Source: RZZS01 sp964491785
GTDB taxonomy: Bacteria > Pseudomonadota > Alphaproteobacteria > Micavibrionales > Micavibrionaceae
DNA: 64,000 nucleotides
Assembly: GCA_964491785.1 (NCBI GenBank)
Contig: CAZBGS010000002.1
Location: 310,001-374,000 of the forward strand
Reading direction: 5' to 3'
Shown one piece after another: positions 25,640 through 33,664 of this stretch. Each line of letters begins with the position of its first letter. Position 1 is the stretch's first letter. Position numbers and translations under genes: made by a program. The notes beneath the pieces were generated by a model. It made no database searches. It saw only the letters and a program-made list of their open reading frames with translations, and was not told the DNA's origin.

Positions 25640-27133
25640 TTAAGGCTGCAGGGAATCGAGAATCCGCTGGTGTGCGGTTTCGATTCTAGACAGAGTTAGT
25701 TCATCCGGGGCAACAGCTACCAGCTTTGCACCGTTAACCGCCCCTTTGCTGTCAAAGTCCAGATAAACCGGGATCACTCCAGAGTAATTTGATTCTTTTC
25801 CACGGAAGAGGACATCAGTGAAAGCCTCAGAGTAATCCTCGAAATCCGGAAGAGGACGAAACTCTGCGTGTATATTCCTGGCAGCGGGCTCTTTGCCGAT
25901 CTTTTGCTCAACCCAGTGCGCAGTCGTGAGCAGTGAAGTCGAACAATTCAAACGTCCATTCATTTCAATTACATAGCCTAAATGATCTCCATTTCGGCCT
26001 TCCGCCATCATAATGTCAATTCCGGCATAGCCCCTGTAACCCTGTTTCCGGGCGGCATGCATTACCGGAGCCGCCCAGTCGAAGGCTTCCCTGGCCAAAC
26101 TCTTTTCTTCGGGCGTGGACGGCATCTTCCCCCCTAGATAAATTCCGTTGCGTGTATTCTGCATGGTTGTGCCGGTGATGGTGACTCCGGGATCCCCCAC
26201 GACTCCTTGTATATTGAAATTTCCAAGGATACGACTGATATCGGGAAGAGCACCTATATCTATATCAATTACGACAGGAAAAAGCTGCCTTTCAGAACCG
26301 GGGATTTCAGCGTCGATAATCTTATTTATCCAGCTTTTCACTTCCTCAACACTCATGGTTAAGGGCTCGTAAGGAAGCACTCCTTCGCCGCCAGCGAGAT
26401 TATCGAATTTTACCCAGTACCTTGTTCTGCCAGGATCAAGTCCCAGATCCTTTGCCTTCAAAGCGATATCCGAGAGTCCCTTCTCGACTTCGTTAATTCC
26501 TTCAATGGTAACAAACGGGGCCACCAGATAGCCTTCTTCTTCAGCCTGCCTGACCACACGCGATTTAGAATTAAAATATTTTGTCTGATCAGGGGTAATA
26601 AGAGTCTTTCCTCCCAGCGAGCAGACAGTGTCATGAACTTCCTTGACCGGCAAGAACGCGCAGTACACCTTGCCATTGAACAAGTCCCGCAATTCGGGCC
26701 TTCTGCGAACAGTGTCGCTTGCCTGAAGGGCAATTGAATGATCCGGGAAATTAAGATCCATGCTTGATGGGGGCAAATGATCCGTAACTTCGAGAATGTT
26801 GGTAGTTCCAAGATATCTTTGGGAATAGCGTAAAAAGCCGTCATGCAATTTGAGAGACAGTCCAGATGTCAGGCCACGGGTCAGCAGCATAATGCTTTGA
26901 TATTCCTGAACGCCGCTTTTATCGCTTGTTTCGCCGCTCTTATCAAAGGTTACCCATTCAAAATCCCATAACGTGTCTCTGGGATCGTACCCTAAAAGCC
27001 TGGCTATATCTGCACATCCGAGCGGTATTTTGCATACATTGTAACAAGCTGTGCGGATAGAACCATTGTCCTCGTTTCCCCCTCTCAGATTTCTCATTGA
27101 GGGGGCAGAAACAATAAAAGGGGCACCAAGCAT
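25640..27133 (-). CDS. ATP-grasp ligase, resembling PGM1-type peptide ligases, with N-terminal tag
   Basis: 497 residues; ATG 27133 has AAGGGAGG upstream. It begins with a tag (FIVSAPSMRNLRGG ... SIRT), then a pre-ATP-grasp region, then an ATP-grasp fold: ATP-binding Lys/Gly loop KFDNLAGGEGV (242-251), VVGDPGVTITGTT, and the Mg-binding end GYVIEMNGRLNCSTSL (E390, N392, R394). The C-terminal ~60 residues (SGVIPVYLDFDSKGAVNGAKLV) resemble the C-terminal domain of pheganomycin-type ligases; this is my recollection of the family, not a search result. Such enzymes join carboxylates to amines or peptides by acyl-phosphate. First gene of the cassette, divergent from the deacetylase-like gene. Confidence 0.75.
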   Translation of the reverse strand: MLGAPFIVSAPSMRNLRGGNEDNGSIRTACYNVCKIPLGCADIARLLGYDPRDTLWDFEWVTFDKSGETSDKSGVQEYQSIMLLTRGLTSGLSLKLHDGFLRYSQRYLGTTNILEVTDHLPPSSMDLNFPDHSIALQASDTVRRRPELRDLFNGKVYCAFLPVKEVHDTVCSLGGKTLITPDQTKYFNSKSRVVRQAEEEGYLVAPFVTIEGINEVEKGLSDIALKAKDLGLDPGRTRYWVKFDNLAGGEGVLPYEPLTMSVEEVKSWINKIIDAEIPGSERQLFPVVIDIDIGALPDISRILGNFNIQGVVGDPGVTITGTTMQNTRNGIYLGGKMPSTPEEKSLAREAFDWAAPVMHAARKQGYRGYAGIDIMMAEGRNGDHLGYVIEMNGRLNCSTSLLTTAHWVEQKIGKEPAARNIHAEFRPLPDFEDYSEAFTDVLFRGKESNYSGVIPVYLDFDSKGAVNGAKLVAVAPDELTLSRIETAHQRILDSLQP

Positions 27134-27263
27134 AACAGCCTCCCTTAAGGGTTGAAGGATTACTTTTACATAATTCTTTGATTTTTTTCAATCGATATTT
27201 TATTAGCGAGAGTTATTATATGCGCTGAAAAAAGTAAAAGGTTTTTTTGCAGGAGAATTAATT

Positions 27264-28292
27264 TTGATAACTATTTATTCCGGCAGGCATAAACTGCACG
27301 CTCCCCGCTTTGAAATCTGCGACGGCGTAGTCGTTGAAAACTTTGAGAAACCCTCAAGAGCCGAGATAGTTTTGAAGGCGGTTACCGAAAGAATTTCCGG
27401 CGAGATTATCGGGCCGGAGGATTTTCCGGAGGACGCATTTGCCACGGTTCACAGCCGCCGCTATATAGAGTTTTTAAAGACGGCCGGAAATCGCTGGGCG
27501 ACGGAAGGCGGCAAGGGTGATGCGATGGCCTATGCCTTCAACACCCTGCATCCGGAAGCGCGGGAGCCCAAAACCATTCACGGCCTGCTTGGCATGTATA
27601 CCTCGGACGGGGCGGTGCCGATTACGCCGACTTCGTGGGAGGCCATCGAGACCTCGGCCAGGGTCGCCCTTACCGGGGCGAAGCTTGTCGCGGAAGGCGT
27701 GGGGACGGCGTTTTCCCTGTGCCGGCCGCCGGGACATCATGCGGCTAGAGAGACGGCGGCCGGATACTGTTTTCTCAACAATGCGGCGATTGCTGCGCAA
27801 TATCTGCTTGATCAGGGAGCCGCGAGGGCGGCGATACTCGATATCGACTTTCATCACGGCAATGGCACGCAGGATATTTTTTATGAGCGGGACGACGTTC
27901 TGTTCGCCTCGATTCACATAGATCCCAGTCATGACTATCCTTATTTCCTGGGGCATGCGGACGAGAAAGGAAGGGGCAAGGGAGAGGGTTACAATTTCAA
28001 CTATCCGCTCCAGCCGGGTAGCGGCTTCGAGAAATACGAACCGGCGCTGGAGGATGCGGTTCAACGGATCGGCGCCTGCAAAGCTGACTTCCTGCTTGTG
28101 TCTCTTGGCGTCGATACTTTCGAAAAAGACCCGATATCGACCTTCCGGCTCAAAAGCGAGGATTACCTGAAGATCGGCGGCCTTATCGCCACGGCCGGAC
28201 TCCCTACCCTCTTCGTCATGGAGGGCGGATACGCGGTCGAGGAAATCGGCATTAATGTCGCCAATGTGCTTGAGGGGTTTAAAGGCGGATGA
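27264..28292 (+). CDS. Histone-deacetylase-family amidohydrolase (acetylpolyamine amidohydrolase-like)
   Basis: Zinc hydrolase that removes acetyl groups from amines (acetylpolyamines or other N-acetyl substrates). 342 residues with catalytic PPGHHA (H158, H159), zinc ligands in DIDFHHGNGT (D195, H197) and GVDTFEKDP (D284). C-terminal MEGGYAV is typical. The start is a TTG with AGGAG 8 bases upstream, which is convincing. Divergent from the ATP-grasp cassette across a 130-bp AT-rich region, and convergent with hslV with a 3-bp gap. Alongside a GNAT it could act as a protect/deprotect pair (inference). Confidence 0.88.
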   Translation: MITIYSGRHKLHAPRFEICDGVVVENFEKPSRAEIVLKAVTERISGEIIGPEDFPEDAFATVHSRRYIEFLKTAGNRWATEGGKGDAMAYAFNTLHPEAREPKTIHGLLGMYTSDGAVPITPTSWEAIETSARVALTGAKLVAEGVGTAFSLCRPPGHHAARETAAGYCFLNNAAIAAQYLLDQGAARAAILDIDFHHGNGTQDIFYERDDVLFASIHIDPSHDYPYFLGHADEKGRGKGEGYNFNYPLQPGSGFEKYEPALEDAVQRIGACKADFLLVSLGVDTFEKDPISTFRLKSEDYLKIGGLIATAGLPTLFVMEGGYAVEEIGINVANVLEGFKGG

Positions 28293-28295
28293 AGT

Positions 28296-28853
28296 TTAAA
28301 GCTTTTCGAGGGTGACATTGCCGTTGGTGTAGACGCAGATACCAGCGGCGATTTCCATTGCCTTGCGGGCGATCTGTTCGGCGCCCATATCTTCCCGGTC
28401 GATCAGGGCCCTGGCCGCGGCGAGGGCGAAGTTGCCTCCGGAGCCGATGCCGATCAGGCCGTCTTCCGGCTCCACCACATCGCCTGTTCCCGAGAGTATA
28501 AGCGAATTTTCCCGGTCGCAAACCGCCATCAGCGCTTCAAGGCGGCGCAGATATTTATCGGTGCGCCAGTCCTTGGCCAGTTCGACGCAGGCGCGGACAA
28601 GCTGGCCCGGATGGGCTTCGAGTTTTGCCTCAAGGCGCTCGAACAGGGTAAAGGCGTCGGCGGTCGCGCCGGCGAAACCGGCGATGATCTCGCCGCTCTT
28701 GCCGAGCCTGCGAACCTTTTTCGCATTGTTTTTTATGATGGTCTGGCCCATGGAAACCTGACCATCGCCAGCCACTACCACTTCCCCGCCCTTGCGGATG
28801 GCAAGGATCGTGGTGCCGTGCCAGTCGGCGGCATTTGTATTGCGTTCACTCAT
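28296..28853 (-). CDS. hslV: ATP-dependent protease peptidase subunit HslV
   Basis: Proteasome-like threonine protease. The mature N-terminus is expected at the first Thr of TTILAIRKGG (about residue 14 of the chosen form), after a short WHG-containing propeptide, as in other alphaproteobacteria; DGQVSMGQ and NAKKVRRLG follow. 185 residues from ATG 28853; the in-frame GTG 15 bases upstream is less likely. Separated from hslU by a cassette and an opposite-strand gene, whereas the two are adjacent in many bacteria. Confidence 0.96.
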   Translation of the reverse strand: MSERNTNAADWHGTTILAIRKGGEVVVAGDGQVSMGQTIIKNNAKKVRRLGKSGEIIAGFAGATADAFTLFERLEAKLEAHPGQLVRACVELAKDWRTDKYLRRLEALMAVCDRENSLILSGTGDVVEPEDGLIGIGSGGNFALAAARALIDREDMGAEQIARKAMEIAAGICVYTNGNVTLEKL

Positions 28854-28943
28854 ACCTGCAATATGCACTCTGGCTTCATATCGTCAAGGGATTAGAGTTT
28901 ATCGACAACAGAAAAAACCATGATTGTCAGACCGACTTGCGCG

Positions 28944-28974
28944 GTCATCCTGATCCCTCATAAAGCGGGATGAC
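28944..28974. repeat. GTCATCC...GGATGAC palindromic repeat between hslV and glyS
   Basis: Inverted 7-bp arms (GTCATCC / GGATGAC) around a 17-base centre that itself contains TCCC ... GGGA. It sits in the 127-bp gap upstream of hslV and just past the glyS stop. This class of intergenic palindrome is common in alphaproteobacterial genomes; no T-run, so it is not a clear terminator. Confidence 0.5.
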
Positions 28975-28980
28975 AAGTGT

Positions 28981-31050
28981 TCACCCCTCGATCATCGAGA
29001 AATTGGCGACGCGATCCATAGTAGTGCGGATGTTCGAGAGAAGGCGCAGGCGGTTCTTGCGGATGTTCTGGTCGTTGTCGTTGACCAGCACAGCGTCAAA
29101 GAATTCGTCCAGCGGAGCGCGCAGGCTCGCCATCGCGCTCATCGCGCTTTTGTAGTCCTCGTTTTCGAGGGCGGGGCCGATTTTGTCCTGGGCTTTTACA
29201 AGGGCGGAGAACAGGTTTTTCTCCTGGCTTTCGCTGAAGATATTGTCGTTTACCGCGTTGTCGTATCTCGTCTTGTCCTTCTTCTCCTCGGCAGCGACGA
29301 TGTTGACGGCGCGGCGGTAGGCGGTAAGCAGGTTCTCGCCCTCGATGGAGCCGACGAATTCCTGCAGGGCGGAAGCGCGCTCGGCGATGGATTTGAGATT
29401 GAGGCCGCCAGATTCCCGGTCTTTCGTGGTATGGATCACCGCGTCGATGACGTCATGGCGAAGGCCGGTATGTTTGAGCGAGAATTTCATCCGCTCCAGC
29501 ATGAAGCCCGGCAGGTCTTTAGTGCCTTCGGCGAGCATGCCTTGCGGGTAGAGCGAGGCGGCGTAATCGAAAAGTTCTCTGACGTCGAGGTCAAGGCCGT
29601 TTTCGACAATCAGGCGGGTCACGCCGAGAGCGGCGCGGCGCAGGGCGTACGGATCCTTGGAACCGGTCGGCTGGATGCCGACGCCGAAAAAGCCGGTAAG
29701 GCTGTCGATCTTGTCGGCGAGGGCAAGAGCGATGGAAACGGGTTCCGAAGGGGTTTCATCCGACGGGCCGGCGGGGCTGTAATGGCTGGCGATCGCCTTT
29801 GCGACGGCGGGGTCTTCCTTTTGCTCCAGAGCGTAATAATAACCCATGACGCCCTGCACTTCCGGGAACTCGAAAACCATGTCGGTCACGAGATCGCATT
29901 TGCAGAGTTTGCCGGCGCGGGCGGCCTTCGTTTTGTCAGCGCCGATTTTCGAAGCGATCCAGCCGGAAAGTGCCTCAAGGCGCGAGGCGCGCTGGTCGAC
30001 ATTGCCGAGCTTCTCATGGAACTTGATTTCCCGCAGGCGCGGGAGGCGGTCTTCGAGGCGCTGCTCGCGGTCGGTGTCCCAGAAGAAACGCGCGTCGGAG
30101 AGGCGGGCGCGCAGCACCCTTTCATTGCCGCCGACGATATTGCTGTAGGTGTCGGGCATGTTCGAGGTGATAATAAAGCGGTTCGAGAGCCTGCCGTGAC
30201 TGTCGAAGAGCGGAAAATATTTCTGGTTGCCCCGCATCGTGGCGATCAGCACTTCCTGCGGCACTTCGAGGAAGTCTTCCTCGAACTCACCGGAGAGGAC
30301 AAGCGGCCATTCGACGAGACCGGCGTTTTCATCGAGCAGCGCGGGGTCGTCCTTCCAGGTGAGATCGTGCCTTGCGGCTTCCTTTCTGGCACCGTCAAGG
30401 ATCAGCGCCTTGCGGTCTTCGCGGTCGAGAATGACCTTGCGCTCTCTCAGGGTCTTTTTGTAATCGGCGAAGTCGTCGACCTCGAATTCTTCCGGTGAAA
30501 GGAAGCGATGGCCTCGGGTTTTGTTACCGGAGACGATCGTGCCCGCGCCGGTGTCAAGCTCCCATACAAGGGTCTTGCCGTCGAAGACGGTCAGTATCGA
30601 ATGGAGCGGGCGAACCCAGCGGAAGGAAGTCTCGCCCCAGCGCATGGATTTCGGCCAGACGATCGCCCGGACAGCGGCTTCGATAATGGCGGGAAGCAGT
30701 TTCGAGGAAGAGCCACCCTTCTTCTTTATCACCGCGTACCAGTAGCCTTCGCGCTGTTCGCACTGGCTTGTATCCTTGAGGCCGCTGGCGCGAAGGAACC
30801 CTTCGAGCGCCTGTTCGGGTGCGCCGATCTTGGGGCCGCGTTTTTCCTCGCTGGTATCGGGGATCTCGGTCGGCAGGCCGCCGACCACCAGCGTGATGCG
30901 CCGGGGAGTCGAATGGCATTCGCTTTTCGTAAACTCCAGACCCGCGCCCTGCAAGCCCTTGCAGACGTGATCGCGCAAGTCCTCGGACGCTTTGACCTGC
31001 ATCCAGGCGGGGATTTCTTCGGAAAAAAGTTCTATTAACAATTCAGCCAT
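28981..31050 (-). CDS. glyS: Glycyl-tRNA synthetase beta subunit
   Basis: Large subunit of the tetrameric (alpha2beta2) glycyl-tRNA synthetase; binds and positions tRNA-Gly. 689 residues with the N-terminal signature MAELLIELFSEEIPAWMQ, GPKIGAPEQALEGFLRASG, VRPLHSILTVFDGK, the HD-like middle region and a C-terminal DALR anticodon-binding helix bundle. Follows glyQ after 82 bp containing a palindromic repeat. Normal length. Confidence 0.97.
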   Translation of the reverse strand: MAELLIELFSEEIPAWMQVKASEDLRDHVCKGLQGAGLEFTKSECHSTPRRITLVVGGLPTEIPDTSEEKRGPKIGAPEQALEGFLRASGLKDTSQCEQREGYWYAVIKKKGGSSSKLLPAIIEAAVRAIVWPKSMRWGETSFRWVRPLHSILTVFDGKTLVWELDTGAGTIVSGNKTRGHRFLSPEEFEVDDFADYKKTLRERKVILDREDRKALILDGARKEAARHDLTWKDDPALLDENAGLVEWPLVLSGEFEEDFLEVPQEVLIATMRGNQKYFPLFDSHGRLSNRFIITSNMPDTYSNIVGGNERVLRARLSDARFFWDTDREQRLEDRLPRLREIKFHEKLGNVDQRASRLEALSGWIASKIGADKTKAARAGKLCKCDLVTDMVFEFPEVQGVMGYYYALEQKEDPAVAKAIASHYSPAGPSDETPSEPVSIALALADKIDSLTGFFGVGIQPTGSKDPYALRRAALGVTRLIVENGLDLDVRELFDYAASLYPQGMLAEGTKDLPGFMLERMKFSLKHTGLRHDVIDAVIHTTKDRESGGLNLKSIAERASALQEFVGSIEGENLLTAYRRAVNIVAAEEKKDKTRYDNAVNDNIFSESQEKNLFSALVKAQDKIGPALENEDYKSAMSAMASLRAPLDEFFDAVLVNDNDQNIRKNRLRLLSNIRTTMDRVANFSMIEG

Positions 31051-31097
31051 TTTATCTCTCTTAAATATGTCGTTCTAGACCCTCGCCATTCCGCTCT

Positions 31098-31118
31098 CCC
31101 TCTCCCTCAGAGAGAGGG
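31098..31118. repeat. C/T-rich palindrome between glyQ and glyS
   Basis: CCCTCTC cctcaga GAGAGGG, perfect 7-bp stem in the 82-bp glyQ-glyS gap, followed by CCGGGGTGAAGG. The flank and stem look like a REP-type element rather than a terminator. Similar to those at 8343 and 19041. Confidence 0.5.
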
Positions 31119-31132
31119 CCGGGGTGAAGGTT

Positions 31133-32023
31133 TCAAGCCGCTTCCCTTAATTCCTTTTTGCCGATCCATGCCTCGCAGCAGGCTTTGGCGAGGGTGCGGA
31201 CGCGGCCGATGTAGGACTGGCGCTCTACGACCGAAATCACGCCGCGAGCGTCGAGCAGGTTGAAGGTGTGACTCGCCTTCAGGCACTGGTCATAGGCCGG
31301 CAAAGCAAGGTTCTTTTCCAGCAGCGCCATGCATTCCTGTTCGCATTCGCGGAAGCGGTTGAAGAGGATGTCGGTATTGGCGTGCTCAAAGTTATGCGCC
31401 GAATACTCCTGCTCTGCCCTCAGGAAAACCTGGCCGTAGGTGATGCTGTCGGGCGTGCCGGGCTTGTTGAACGGCAGGTCGTAGACGTTGTCTACCTCAA
31501 GCACGTACATCGCAAGGCGCTCCAGGCCGTAGGTAAGTTCGAGGCTCACCGGGTGGCAGTCGAGGCCGCCGACCTGCTGGAAGTAGGTGTACTGGCTTAC
31601 TTCCATGCCGTTGCACCAGACTTCCCAGCCGAGGCCCCATGCTCCCAAAGTCGGGCTTTCCCAGTCGTCCTCCACGAACCTGATGTCGTGCTCCATCGGA
31701 TCTAGGCCGATCGCTTTCAGACTGTCGAGATAAATCTCCTGGCTGTCGGGGGGCGAGGGTTTGATTATCACCTGGAACTGGTAATAGTGTTGCAACCGGT
31801 TGGGGTTTTCGCCGTAGCGACCGTCAGTGGGACGCCTTGAGGGCTGGACGTAGGCGACCTTCCAGACGTGATCCGGGCCGAGGGCGCGCAGCGTCGTCGC
31901 AGGGTGAAAGGTTCCCGCGCCGACTTCCATATCGTAGGGTTGCAATACCACGCAGCCTTTGGCTGCCCAGTAATCCTGAAGGATCAATATCAGATCCTGA
32001 AAACATTCGGGTTTTTTGCTCAT
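31133..32023 (-). CDS. glyQ: Glycyl-tRNA synthetase alpha subunit
   Basis: Catalytic subunit. After MSKKPECFQDLILILQDYW comes GCVVLQPYDMEVGAGTFHPAT, YVQPSRRPTDGRYGENPNRLQHYYQFQV and GWEVWCNGMEVSQYTYFQQ, all family-specific class II blocks. I start it at ATG 32023 (296 residues) because the family begins here; an in-frame ATG 42 bases upstream exists and neither has a strong ribosome site. First gene of glyQ-glyS. Confidence 0.96.
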   Translation of the reverse strand: MSKKPECFQDLILILQDYWAAKGCVVLQPYDMEVGAGTFHPATTLRALGPDHVWKVAYVQPSRRPTDGRYGENPNRLQHYYQFQVIIKPSPPDSQEIYLDSLKAIGLDPMEHDIRFVEDDWESPTLGAWGLGWEVWCNGMEVSQYTYFQQVGGLDCHPVSLELTYGLERLAMYVLEVDNVYDLPFNKPGTPDSITYGQVFLRAEQEYSAHNFEHANTDILFNRFRECEQECMALLEKNLALPAYDQCLKASHTFNLLDARGVISVVERQSYIGRVRTLAKACCEAWIGKKELREAA

Positions 32024-32088
32024 GAAAACTTTTAAATCATAACCAGCCGAGAACGGCAATAACATTGTTTGCCTATTATACCGGCTAT

Positions 32089-33504
32089 CTACTCCACTAC
32101 CGCAACTCGCAGGATATTGGTGGAGCCGGGATGGCCGAAGGGGACGCCGGCGGTGAGGACGATTGACTGGCCGGGGGTGGCCAGTTCCTGCGCTTTCGAC
32201 TGCTCGATCGCCTTTTCCACGGCTTCGGCGAAATTGTTCATGTGGCCGACATGGACGGCATGGACGCCGTACATTACGGCAAGTCGTCTTGCGACGTCCA
32301 GATGCTGGGTCATGCTAAGTATGGGCATGGCGGGGCGCTGCCGGGAGGTACGGATGGTCGTCGAACCGGAACTGGTGACATTGACGATAGAGGCGGCGTT
32401 CACCTGCCTTGCCACATAATAGGCCGCGGTGGTGATCGCGTCGGCGGCGTTGCTTTCCAGTCCGGGGTGATCGGATTCGATGATTTTCCGGTATGTCTCG
32501 TCGCTCTCGGTGCGGCGGCAGATGCGATCCATGATTTCCACGGCTTCCAGCGGGAAACGGCCTATGGCGGTTTCGGCGGAGAGCATGACCGCGTCCGCGC
32601 CGTCATATACGGCGGTGGCGACATCGGAGGCCTCGGCGCGGGTCGGGCGGGGATTGTCGATCATCGACTCCAGCATCTGGGTGGCGACGACGATGGGCTT
32701 GCCGGAATGGCGAACCTTGCGCACGACTTTTTTCTGGACTGAAGGAACGTTTTCGGCTGGGATCTCCACGCCCAGGTCGCCGCGGGCCAGCATGACTCCG
32801 TCGGCGATTTCCAGCATTTCGTCGAGATGCTCCAGCGCCGAGGGTTTTTCAAGCTTGATCATCAGGCGGGCGCGGCCGGCGATGAGAACCTTGGCCTCGG
32901 ATACATCTTCGGGACGCTGCACGAAAGACTGGGCAACCCAGTCGACATTCATGTCCAGCGCCCTGTCGAGATCCTTCTTGTCCTTTTCAGTCAGGGCGGC
33001 GATGGGAAGAACTATTCCCGGAACATTAAGTCCCTTGTTGTTGGAAAGGGAACTGCCGGAAATGACTTCAGCCTGAATGTGATCGCTGCCCTTGGAGAGA
33101 ACGCGCATGCGGACATTGCCGTCGTTGAGAAGGAATTCGTCGCCGGTCTTTAGCACCTCGATCACTTCCGGATGCGGCAGGCTGACGCGGGTATTGTCGC
33201 CGGGCGTTTCGTCAAGATCGAAGCGCATGACCATTCCGGGCGCGAGGTCGATCTTGCCTTCCGCGAATCTGCCGATGCGGAGTTTCGGGCCCTGAAGGTC
33301 GGCGATAATGGCTATGGGGCGCTCGTATTTCTTTTCCAGCGCCCGGATTGTGTCACAGCGGCGCTGGTGGTCTTCGGAAGCGCCGTGGCTGAAATTGAGT
33401 CTGAAGACGTCCACGCCTTTCAGGAAAAGCTGTTCGAGAACTTCCTGCGAGTCGCTCGCGGGGCCGATGGTTGCGACGATTTTGGTCTGGCGTCTGCGGC
33501 GCAT
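32089..33504 (-). CDS. pyk: Pyruvate kinase
   Basis: Converts phosphoenolpyruvate and ADP to pyruvate and ATP. 471 residues with KIVATIGPAS, RLNFSHG, the active-site segment MIKLEKPSALEHLDEMLEIADGVMLARGDLGVEIP and ATQMLESMI. The C-terminal domain (SGSTTIRTSRQRP) is complete, so it is a normal type II form. Ends 66 bp upstream of the glyQ start and may be co-transcribed; divergent from nrdA. Confidence 0.97.
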   Translation of the reverse strand: MRRRRQTKIVATIGPASDSQEVLEQLFLKGVDVFRLNFSHGASEDHQRRCDTIRALEKKYERPIAIIADLQGPKLRIGRFAEGKIDLAPGMVMRFDLDETPGDNTRVSLPHPEVIEVLKTGDEFLLNDGNVRMRVLSKGSDHIQAEVISGSSLSNNKGLNVPGIVLPIAALTEKDKKDLDRALDMNVDWVAQSFVQRPEDVSEAKVLIAGRARLMIKLEKPSALEHLDEMLEIADGVMLARGDLGVEIPAENVPSVQKKVVRKVRHSGKPIVVATQMLESMIDNPRPTRAEASDVATAVYDGADAVMLSAETAIGRFPLEAVEIMDRICRRTESDETYRKIIESDHPGLESNAADAITTAAYYVARQVNAASIVNVTSSGSTTIRTSRQRPAMPILSMTQHLDVARRLAVMYGVHAVHVGHMNNFAEAVEKAIEQSKAQELATPGQSIVLTAGVPFGHPGSTNILRVAVVE

Positions 33505-33578
33505 GTTTGTTTCCTACTCTCAAGGGCGGGATGTGACGAGTTATCTTTGCAAACCGGTAAGGAAAGTCAATTGGCGAA

Positions 33579-33606
33579 TTGACAAAAACACAAAATGTAG
33601 TAGTGT
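33579..33606 (+). promoter_or_regulatory. Possible sigma70 promoter of nrdA
   Basis: TTGACA (33579-33584), 16-base spacer, TAGTGT (33601-33606), about 59 bp before the nrdA ATG. ACAC and GTGT halves lie within it (33588-33605) and recall an NrdR box, but the spacing does not fit the 16-bp consensus, so I do not call one. Confidence 0.4.
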
Positions 33607-33664
33607 GAATTGAAATCAGTACTCAATTGGTCGTATTTACTACCTTCCAAACCTGGAGATTTAA

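Noticed and set aside
33588..33606. Possible NrdR box upstream of nrdA (ACAC ... GTGT)
   Set aside because: The two halves are too far apart for the 16-bp consensus and no second box is seen.
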